Shown in pieces: positions 57,824 to 64,000 of a stretch of DNA of 64,000 bases (position 1 is its first letter; the number at the start of each line of letters is the position of its first letter). A model generated the notes under the pieces. That model made no database searches, was not told where the DNA came from, and saw only the letters and a program-made list of their open reading frames with translations. Origin of the DNA: Mesorhizobium japonicum MAFF 303099 (GTDB lineage Bacteria > Pseudomonadota > Alphaproteobacteria > Rhizobiales > Rhizobiaceae); NCBI RefSeq assembly GCF_000009625.1, contig NC_002678.2:620001-684000 (forward strand), read 5' to 3'. The position numbers and the translations under genes were made by a program.

Positions 57824-58891
57824 TCAGCCGATGCGGTCGCCGCTTTTCGGATCGAACAGATGCAGCGCCGCCGGATCGGCCGCCAGCCGCACGATATCGC
57901 CGGGCTTCACGCCGGCGCGCCCCATGGCAAAGACGCAGAGCTGCTGGTTGGCCAGTGTGACGTAGAACTGCGTCGAAAGCCCGAGCGGCTCCACCACCAC
58001 CACCTCGCCCTGCAGTGCGCCGTCTTCGGCCAGCCTTATATGTTCGGGCCGCAGGCCGATGGTGATCGCGTCGCCATCCTTGAGTGGTAGGCCATCCGGC
58101 AGCCGCAGCTTCTGGCCATCGGAAAGCACCGCGTCCGCCTTTGCGCCCTTCTCCACGGTTGCCGGCAGGAAATTCATGCCCGGTGAGCCGATGAAGCCGG
58201 CAACGAACACGTTGGCTGGCCGGTCATAGAGATCGAGTGGCGCGCCGACCTGCTGGATCAGCCCGTCATGCATGACGACGATCCGGTCGGCCATGGTCAT
58301 CGCTTCGATCTGGTCGTGGGTGACGTAGACAGAGGTGGTCTTCAACTGCTGGTGCAACGCCTTGATCTCGGCACGCATATGCACGCGCAACTTGGCGTCG
58401 AGATTCGACAACGGCTCGTCAAAGAGAAAAACCTTGGGGTCGCGCACGATGGCGCGTCCCATGGCGACGCGCTGTCGCTGGCCGCCGGACAATTGCCGCG
58501 GCAACCGTTGCAGGAACGTGTCGAGCCCGAGCCGCTTGGCCGCGCCATCCACCCTTGCATCGATCGTGGACTTCTGCGCCTTCTTCAGGAGCAGGCTGAA
58601 GCCCATGTTCTTCGACACGTCCATATGCGGGTAGAGCGCGTAGGACTGGAACACCATGGCGATGTCGCGGTCCTTGGGCGCGACGTCATTGACCAACCGC
58701 TCGCCGATGCGGATCTCGCCGCCTGAAGCCTCCTCCAGCCCGGCGATCATGCGCAAAAGCGTGGATTTGCCGCAGCCAGACGGCCCGACCAGGACGACGA
58801 ACTCGCCATCGGCGATTTCAAGATCGACCGCGTGCAGGACGCGGACGGCGCCATAGTCCTTGCGGACCTTATCGAGTGTAACAGAAGCCAT
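57824..58891 (-). CDS. Sugar ABC transporter ATP-binding protein (UgpC/MsmK-like)
   Basis: 355 residues. ABC domain with Walker A G-P-S-G-C-G-K-S-T (about 36-44), signature LSGGQRQRVAMGRA, Walker B V-F-L-F-D-E-P-L-S-N-L-D-A-K-L-R and H-loop V-T-H-D. A C-terminal TOBE regulatory domain (about 240-355) marks the carbohydrate-uptake CUT1 family. Last gene of the operon, 4 bases after the second permease gene. Confidence 0.93.
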   Translation of the reverse strand: MASVTLDKVRKDYGAVRVLHAVDLEIADGEFVVLVGPSGCGKSTLLRMIAGLEEASGGEIRIGERLVNDVAPKDRDIAMVFQSYALYPHMDVSKNMGFSLLLKKAQKSTIDARVDGAAKRLGLDTFLQRLPRQLSGGQRQRVAMGRAIVRDPKVFLFDEPLSNLDAKLRVHMRAEIKALHQQLKTTSVYVTHDQIEAMTMADRIVVMHDGLIQQVGAPLDLYDRPANVFVAGFIGSPGMNFLPATVEKGAKADAVLSDGQKLRLPDGLPLKDGDAITIGLRPEHIRLAEDGALQGEVVVVEPLGLSTQFYVTLANQQLCVFAMGRAGVKPGDIVRLAADPAALHLFDPKSGDRIG

Positions 58892-58895
58892 CGAT

Positions 58896-59744
58896 CTATC
58901 CTTTGACGGCGCCGGCGGTCAGGCCGGTGACGAGATAGCGTTGCAGGAAAGCGAAGAAGATGCAGACCGGGATCAGCGCCAGGATGGATGCCGCCATCAT
59001 CTGCCCCCAGTCGACGGCGAACTTGCCGATGAAGGTGAGCAGGCCGACGGCAAAAGTCTTCTGGTCGTCGCTGGAAATCAGCATCAGCGCGAACAGAAGC
59101 TCGCTCCAGGCGGCGGTGAAGACAAAGCCGAGCGTCGCGCCCATGCCGGGCAGGGTGAGCGGCACGATCACCTTGCGCATCGCCTGCGCACGGGTGCAGC
59201 CGTCGATCATCGCCGCCTCCTCCAGATCCTTCGGGATGCCGTCGAAGAAGGACTGCATCAGGAAGGTGGCGAAGGCAGTGTTGAAGGCGGTGTAGATGAT
59301 GATCAGCCCTGTCAGGCTGTTGATCAGGCCGATCTGCCCCATCACCCGGTAGATCGGCGGAATGACCATCACCAGCGGAAACGTCTGGGTCAAAAGCAGC
59401 ATCAAGGCCAGCGCCGCCTTGCCGCGAAAGGTGAAGCGCGACATGGCGTAGCCGGCGAGCGTGGCGGTGACGGTCACCAAGGCCGCCGTCGACACCGAGA
59501 CGATGACGCTGTTGAGGAAATAGCGCGGGAAATCGGTGGCCTCGAGCACGGTGACAAAATTCTGCAACGTCATCCGCGAAGGCCAGAAGGTGACGCCTTC
59601 CGAATAGAGCAGCCGTTCCGGCGTGACCGAGATCTTCAGCGTCCAGTAGATCGGGAACAAGGCGAAGACCACATAGGCCGCGATTGCCGCATAGAGGCCG
59701 ACACCGCCGAAGAACCGTTGTGAGTTTGAGCGTCCCGCGATCAT
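58896..59744 (-). CDS. Carbohydrate ABC transporter permease (MalG-like)
   Basis: 282 residues with six helices. The EAA loop reads E-E-A-A-M-I-D-G-C-T-R-A-Q-A-M-R-K-V-I-V and contacts the ATPase. Its ATG shares one base with the TGA of the upstream permease gene, so translation is coupled. Confidence 0.92.
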   Translation of the reverse strand: MIAGRSNSQRFFGGVGLYAAIAAYVVFALFPIYWTLKISVTPERLLYSEGVTFWPSRMTLQNFVTVLEATDFPRYFLNSVIVSVSTAALVTVTATLAGYAMSRFTFRGKAALALMLLLTQTFPLVMVIPPIYRVMGQIGLINSLTGLIIIYTAFNTAFATFLMQSFFDGIPKDLEEAAMIDGCTRAQAMRKVIVPLTLPGMGATLGFVFTAAWSELLFALMLISSDDQKTFAVGLLTFIGKFAVDWGQMMAASILALIPVCIFFAFLQRYLVTGLTAGAVKG

Positions 59745-60667
59745 CAGACGTGCCTCACCAGGGAGCGGCGGATGGCGATCAGCGCGATCGCATAGGCAAT
59801 GAGCAGGACGAGGAGCAGCACGGCCACAGCCGAGGCATAGCCCTTGTCCAGCGATTTGAAGGCGCTGACATAGATGTAGACCGGCACCGTGTTGGTCGAG
59901 CCGGCCGGTCCTCCCTCGGTCATGACGAAGATGAGGTCGGCGAAGGTGGCGATCCAGATGGTGCGCAGCATCACGGTGATGGCAATGGTCGGCGCCAGGA
60001 ACGGCAGCGTCACCTTGGTGAAGCGCTGCCAGGGCGAAGCGCCGTCGATCGCCGCCGCCTCATGCAGTTCGGACGGAATGGACTTCAGCGCCGCCAGCAG
60101 CGTGATGGCGAAGAACGGAATGCCGAACCAGACATTGGCGACGATCGGCCCCCACATGGCGGTGGCGGGATCAGAGAGAATGTTGGTCGGCTCGGCCTTC
60201 AGCCCGAGTGCGAAAAGCCAATGCGGCAACGGGCCGATGATCGGGTTGAACAGCCAGGCCCAGGTCAGGCCGGACAGGAAGGACGGCACCGCCCAGGGCA
60301 GGAACACCAGCGCCTGCACCAGCTTGCGGCCCCGGAACGGCTTGTCGAGCAGCAGCGCCAGGCCAAGGCCGAGGAAGAACTGGAAGAACAGGCTGGCGAC
60401 CGTCCACCACAGCGTGTTGACCAGCGCCTGCCCCAGCACCGGATCCGACAGCATCGCGCGATACTGCCCGAGCCCGACAAATTCCGACTTGAAGGCCGAG
60501 AATTTGCGGAAGGAGTAGCTGATGCCGATGACCAGCGGCACCAGCAGCACCACGACCAGCAGTATGATCGACGGACTGAGATAGAGCCAGGGCTCGATGG
60601 CGGCGTGCGACAGCCGCTTTCGTCGCGGCTTGCCGGCGGATCGGATTTCGGACACGGCATAGGTCAT
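59744..60667 (-). CDS. Carbohydrate ABC transporter permease (MalF-like)
   Basis: 307 residues with six helices and the EAA loop H-E-A-A-A-I-D-G-A-S-P-W-Q-R-F. The start at 60667 is preferred to a frame running another 34 codons upstream, because those codons fall in the palindromic element between this gene and the binding-protein gene. Pairs with the MalG-like subunit. Confidence 0.92.
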   Translation of the reverse strand: MTYAVSEIRSAGKPRRKRLSHAAIEPWLYLSPSIILLVVVLLVPLVIGISYSFRKFSAFKSEFVGLGQYRAMLSDPVLGQALVNTLWWTVASLFFQFFLGLGLALLLDKPFRGRKLVQALVFLPWAVPSFLSGLTWAWLFNPIIGPLPHWLFALGLKAEPTNILSDPATAMWGPIVANVWFGIPFFAITLLAALKSIPSELHEAAAIDGASPWQRFTKVTLPFLAPTIAITVMLRTIWIATFADLIFVMTEGGPAGSTNTVPVYIYVSAFKSLDKGYASAVAVLLLVLLIAYAIALIAIRRSLVRHV

Positions 60668-60714
60668 TGGCAGCTCTGCGGTGAATGAGTGAATGCCGGC
60701 GTCGGCGACAGCGT

Positions 60715-60842
60715 CCTTCTCCCCGTTCACGGGGAGAAGATGGCGGCAGCCAGATGAGGGGCAGCGCAAGCCTATCGGGGCATGGCGCTGCCCTCATCCG
60801 TCACTTCGTGACACCTTCTCCCCGTGAAACGGGGAGAAGGAA
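60715..60842. repeat. Cluster of three hairpins (REP-like), same family as 9970-10200, inside the ABC operon
   Basis: Three palindromes in a row between the binding-protein gene and the MalF-like gene: CTTCTCCCCGTTCACGGGGA... at 60717-60740, a long GATGAGGGGCAGCGC...GCGCTGCCCTCATC stem at 60754-60799, and CCTTCTCCCCGTGAAACGGG... at 60815-60841. Sequence pieces (CCTCATCCG, ACCTTCTCCCCG) match the element at 9970-10200. Confidence 0.8.
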
Positions 60843-60850
60843 GAAGGCGC

Positions 60851-62128
60851 TTACTTCTTGTTTTTCGCCAGCCAATCCTGCTGTTCCTTGGTCAGGAAGG
60901 CGGCCCATTGGTCGGCGACGTCCTTGGCGGTCTTTTGGCCCAGCAGCACTTCCTGGAAATTCTTGATCGCCACCTGGTCGACGAAATTGCCGAGGTTTTC
61001 CAGATGCGTCGGCGGCGTCACCATTTCATATTTGGAGGTGTCGCTGAGCTCGGTGAACCAGCCCTTGAACTGCTCGGTCTTGAAATGCGGATCTTGGTCG
61101 GCGCCGTTGTGGATCGGCACCACGCCGACTTCCTTGGCCCATTCGAGATTGTCCTTGGGCGAGAGCAGCGTCGCCATCAGCTTCCAGGCATCGTCCTTGT
61201 GCTGCGAGTTGGCGAACATCGCCCAGCCGGCATAACCGAGCGTCGGATAGGACTTGCCGCTCGGGCCAACCGGCAGCGGCGCCACGGCGAAATCGTCGGC
61301 GCTCATCTTGTCGGCGATGCCGAGCAACGCGTCCGGATCCTGGTTGAGCATGGCGCAGGTGCCGGAATAGAAGCCGGTGACGGTTTCGTTGAAACCCCAG
61401 CTCACCGCATCCTTCGGCGCCAAGCCGTCCTTGTACATGTCGGCCAGCATCTGCAGGCCCTTGACCGAGCCCTCCTCATTGATGGTCGAGGTGCCGTCCT
61501 TGTTGAAGTATCCGCCCTTGCCCTGGGCGATGTTCATGAACATGTGCATGCCGTTGAAGGCGCCGGGTCCGCCGCGCAGGCAGTAGCCGTATTTGCCTGG
61601 AATGGCGGAGATCTTCTTGGAGTCGGCGACGAACTCGTCGAGCGTCGCCGGCGGGCCGTCGAGGCCAGCTTGCTTGAACAGTTTCTTGTTCCAGAACAGC
61701 GCATTCACATAGTAGCCGTAGGGGATCATGAACTGGGTGTTGTTGACCGTCGAGCCGAACTGCTTGGCGCGCTCGCCAAGCGTCTTGGCGTCGTCCCATT
61801 TGGCCATGTAGGGACCGAGGTCCTCGAGCTGGGCATTGTTGGCATAGAGGCCCATCCAGCGTTCCGGCATCTCGACCACGTCGGGCGTGTCGCCGGCCTG
61901 CACCATGGTCAGGAACTTTTCGAAGGCTTGGCCCCAGGGCAGCGAGATCAGCTCGACCTTGACGCCGGGATTGGCAGCCTCGAACTCGGCGATCTGTTTT
62001 TTCAGGAATTCGGTGCGCGGCGGGCTGGTGATGACTTCGACCATCTTGAGGGTCGAATCGGCCAGCGCGCTCCCGGCGGAAATCGCCAGCCCCGCAACGG
62101 TGGCAAGCATGACGGTCAGTTTTTTCAT
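60851..62128 (-). CDS. Sugar ABC transporter substrate-binding protein
   Basis: 425 residues. Cleavable signal peptide (M-K-K-L-T-V-M-L, cut near A-G-S-A-L-A, about residue 23). The mature protein is a cluster B (MalE-like) binding protein with E-F-E-A-A-N-P-G-V-K-V-E near the start and the W-x-F-x-x-F/W-pattern end. The ligand is not identifiable. First transporter gene of the operon; GGGAGT sits upstream of the ATG at 62128. Confidence 0.92.
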   Translation of the reverse strand: MKKLTVMLATVAGLAISAGSALADSTLKMVEVITSPPRTEFLKKQIAEFEAANPGVKVELISLPWGQAFEKFLTMVQAGDTPDVVEMPERWMGLYANNAQLEDLGPYMAKWDDAKTLGERAKQFGSTVNNTQFMIPYGYYVNALFWNKKLFKQAGLDGPPATLDEFVADSKKISAIPGKYGYCLRGGPGAFNGMHMFMNIAQGKGGYFNKDGTSTINEEGSVKGLQMLADMYKDGLAPKDAVSWGFNETVTGFYSGTCAMLNQDPDALLGIADKMSADDFAVAPLPVGPSGKSYPTLGYAGWAMFANSQHKDDAWKLMATLLSPKDNLEWAKEVGVVPIHNGADQDPHFKTEQFKGWFTELSDTSKYEMVTPPTHLENLGNFVDQVAIKNFQEVLLGQKTAKDVADQWAAFLTKEQQDWLAKNKK

Positions 62129-62157
62129 GTTCAAGACTCCCATTTTGAACCCGCTTG

Positions 62158-63345
62158 TTATTTTCTGGCTTTTTCGAAGGCCTGGGCGACGTCGGCCCAG
62201 AGGTCTTCGACACTTTCCAATCCGACATTGAAGCGGATGGTTCGGGGGCTGACGCCGAAGCGCGCCATCGAATTCAGTCCCGGCGTCTGCTCCAGCGACG
62301 CCTTGGCCGGCACGACCAGGCTTTCATGCCCGCCCCAGCTGACGCCGATGCGGAAATACTTCAGCGCGTCGACGAAGACCGGGATGTCGATATCGTCCGT
62401 CACCTCGAAGGAGAACAGACCGGCATAGCCGGCCAGCGTCGCCTTGCCGGGATGGTTCGAATAGGCTGGATGGTTGACGCGCTCGACATGGGCATGCGCC
62501 TTGAGCCGCTCGGCGAGGGTTAGCCCGCTCTTCATGTGGTGCGGCAGCCGCAGCGGCAGCGTGCGCAGGCCGCGCAGCAGCAGCCAGGCCTCGAATGGCG
62601 ACAGCTTGCCGCCGAGATAGGAATAGGTCTGCTCGTTGATGTGCTTGATGTGGGCGGCGGAGCCCGCCACCACGCCGGCGACCGTGTCGCTGTGGCCGCC
62701 GAGATATTTCGATGCCGAATGCAGCACCAGGTCGACCCCGTGCGAGATCGGCTTCTGGAACACCGGCGTCGCCCAGGAATTGTCGATCGTGGTGACGATG
62801 CCCTGCTCTTTCGCCAGCCGGGTCAAATGCGCAATGTCCTGGAGCTCGAACATCATCGAGGTCGGGCTTTCCAGGTAGAGCAGCTTGGCGCCGGGAAGTG
62901 CCGCTGCCACCGCGTCCGGATCGGAGCCGTCGACATAGTCGACCTTGATGTTGAGCCGCGGCAGAAGCCGTTCGAACAAGCGGTAGGCATCGCCATAGCA
63001 ATTGCGCACGGCGACAATGCGCTCGCCCGCGCCAACGAAGGCAAGCACGGTGGCGCTGATCGCCGCCATGCCGCTGGAAAAGCCGCGCGCGGCCTCGGCG
63101 CCCTCGAGCGCGGCCACGCGCGCCTCGAACTCCATCACCGTCGGATTGTCGCCGCGCGAATAGATCGGCTGCTTTCGTTTGCCGGCAAATGTGTCGGCCA
63201 TTTCGGCATAGTTGGCGAAGGTGAACAGCGAGGTCTGGTAGATCGGCGGCACCACCGCGCCACCCGGGAACGGCTCGTCATGCGCCAAAAGCGTCGCCGC
63301 CTCGGCAAGATAATCGTGATCGAAACCGCTCGGATGCTCGTTCAT
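62158..63345 (-). CDS. PLP-dependent trans-sulfuration enzyme (cystathionine gamma-synthase/beta-lyase family)
   Basis: 395 residues. The PLP lysine is Lys213 in S-A-S-K-Y-L-G-G-H-S-D. Also present are Y-S-R-G-D-N-P-T at 62-69 (phosphate contact from the neighbouring subunit), the S-S-G-M-A-A loop at 90-95 and the D-N-S-W-A-T-P segment at about 188-194. Such enzymes cleave or form C-S bonds in cystathionine, methionine or related amino acids. The exact reaction is unknown. It sits between a GntR regulator (4-base overlap) and a sugar-type ABC binding protein (29 bases). Confidence 0.88.
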   Translation of the reverse strand: MNEHPSGFDHDYLAEAATLLAHDEPFPGGAVVPPIYQTSLFTFANYAEMADTFAGKRKQPIYSRGDNPTVMEFEARVAALEGAEAARGFSSGMAAISATVLAFVGAGERIVAVRNCYGDAYRLFERLLPRLNIKVDYVDGSDPDAVAAALPGAKLLYLESPTSMMFELQDIAHLTRLAKEQGIVTTIDNSWATPVFQKPISHGVDLVLHSASKYLGGHSDTVAGVVAGSAAHIKHINEQTYSYLGGKLSPFEAWLLLRGLRTLPLRLPHHMKSGLTLAERLKAHAHVERVNHPAYSNHPGKATLAGYAGLFSFEVTDDIDIPVFVDALKYFRIGVSWGGHESLVVPAKASLEQTPGLNSMARFGVSPRTIRFNVGLESVEDLWADVAQAFEKARK

Positions 63346-64000
63346 GTCTGGCTCGAAAGTTTGAGTTTGGCCGCACCGCGCTTGAGATCGTCCTCGACGG
63401 TGGCGATCAGCTTGAGCGCCTCGGCGCGGGCGCCTTGCGGGTCGCGTGCGGCAATGCATTCGTAGATGGTGCGGTGATAGGGAAAGCTGGCGTGGCCGAA
63501 ATCACGCACGCCGAGCGGATGCTCCCAGAAGCGATGGAACAGTTCGTGCATGGCTGCGATGATCTGCTCGAACAGCGGATTGCCGGAGACCCGGTAGATC
63601 GCCTGGTGGAACTCCCAGTCCTCTTCCGACGACATGCCGTCGCGGGTGCGGAAGGCCTGCTCCATGATGTCGAGCTTGCGCTTGATCTCGGCAATGTCCG
63701 CCGGGCTGGCGCGTTCGGCGCAAAGGGCCGCCGCCTCCGCTTCCAGCGCGCGGCGAATTTCAAGCGTATGCATCAGGCTGGTGAAGTCGTTGCCGCCTGC
63801 AAGCGTCAGCGGCATATGCAGCATGTCGGGCGAGACAGCCGCCTTGAGATAGGTGCCGCTGCCTTGCCGGCGCTCGACCAGGCCAAGCCCCTCCCACCGC
63901 GTCAGCGCCTCGCGCACTGTGTTGCGGCTGACTTTCAGCCGCTCGGCCAGGATGCGTTCGGTCGGAAGCCGATTGCCGGGCTGCAGGGCCTCGGCGCGAA
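63342..64000 (-). CDS. GntR-family regulator, FadR subfamily, 5' truncated by the window
   Basis: The frame runs off the window end; at least 219 codons are present. The winged-helix part is recognisable near the edge (L-P-T-E-R-I-L-A-E-R-L-K-V-S-R-N-T-V-R-E-A-L) with wing G-S-G-T-Y. An FCD ligand domain follows (about 50-190 of the visible part, with the metal-type H-Q-A-I-Y and H-R-T-I-Y). First gene of the operon, overlapping the PLP-enzyme start by 4 bases. A local regulator of the operon is likely. Confidence 0.88.
   Translation of the reverse strand, partial: RAEALQPGNRLPTERILAERLKVSRNTVREALTRWEGLGLVERRQGSGTYLKAAVSPDMLHMPLTLAGGNDFTSLMHTLEIRRALEAEAAALCAERASPADIAEIKRKLDIMEQAFRTRDGMSSEEDWEFHQAIYRVSGNPLFEQIIAAMHELFHRFWEHPLGVRDFGHASFPYHRTIYECIAARDPQGARAEALKLIATVEDDLKRGAAKLKLSSQT

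Overview
The window is 64 kb of high-GC alphaproteobacterial chromosome, most likely from a Rhizobiales member close to Mesorhizobium. The evidence is a 2124-residue homologue of the Rhizobiales growth-pole-ring protein (GPR/RgsE), an Omp25/31-type porin, a DUF2865 protein, a malic enzyme fused to a phosphotransacetylase-like domain, a type II DAHP synthase, and two families of short palindromic intergenic repeats of a kind I associate with Mesorhizobium. No tRNA, rRNA, prophage, transposase or CRISPR array was seen. Genes are dense and mostly housekeeping.

Layout. 1-3.2 kb: the end of a DHA2-type MFS exporter, then a minus-strand set of ferredoxin reductase, 2Fe-2S ferredoxin and a single-domain Hpt phosphotransfer protein. 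3.5-9.9 kb: the giant coiled-coil polar-growth protein. 10.2-14.3 kb: an Mla-like lipid-transport operon (STAS-permease, ATPase, MCE protein, auxiliary lipoprotein). 14.4-24.4 kb: dipeptide epimerase, MFS transporter, LpxH-like phosphoesterase, an SDR without the usual catalytic Tyr/Lys, malic enzyme, Omp25/31 porin, DUF2865 protein and glutamyl-tRNA synthetase. 24.6-34.7 kb: tandem GNAT protein, ABC exporter, small GNAT, NAD synthetase, a 3-methyladenine glycosylase-like protein, DUF1003 and DedA membrane proteins, diacylglycerol kinase, a GFA-type zinc protein and a GGDEF protein. 34.9-47.1 kb: DAHP synthase, mfd, sdhE, recG, a DUF502 membrane protein, and glmS and glmU flanking a small gene broken by a one-base frameshift. 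47.2-57.7 kb: CcdA and a divergent small secreted protein, then topA-rnr-DUF983, a Nudix hydrolase, an MFS transporter, a stand-alone NIF3/CutA-like domain, rpmG and a probable small protein. 57.8-64 kb: a minus-strand operon with a GntR/FadR regulator (cut by the window end), a PLP-dependent cystathionine-type lyase and a complete sugar-type ABC importer.

How the genes relate. glmS and glmU supply UDP-GlcNAc for the envelope, and the Mla-like system, DgkA, DedA, the LpxH-like enzyme and the porin also belong to envelope upkeep. mfd, recG, topA, rnr and the glycosylase-like protein are nucleic-acid maintenance genes.

I found no clear undescribed multi-gene system. The items most worth a second look are the two-register repeat architecture of the GPR homologue, the one-base frameshift between glmS and glmU, the palindromic elements (one lies between the binding-protein and permease genes of the sugar ABC operon), the pairing of a PLP lyase with that importer, and the SDR without its catalytic residues.
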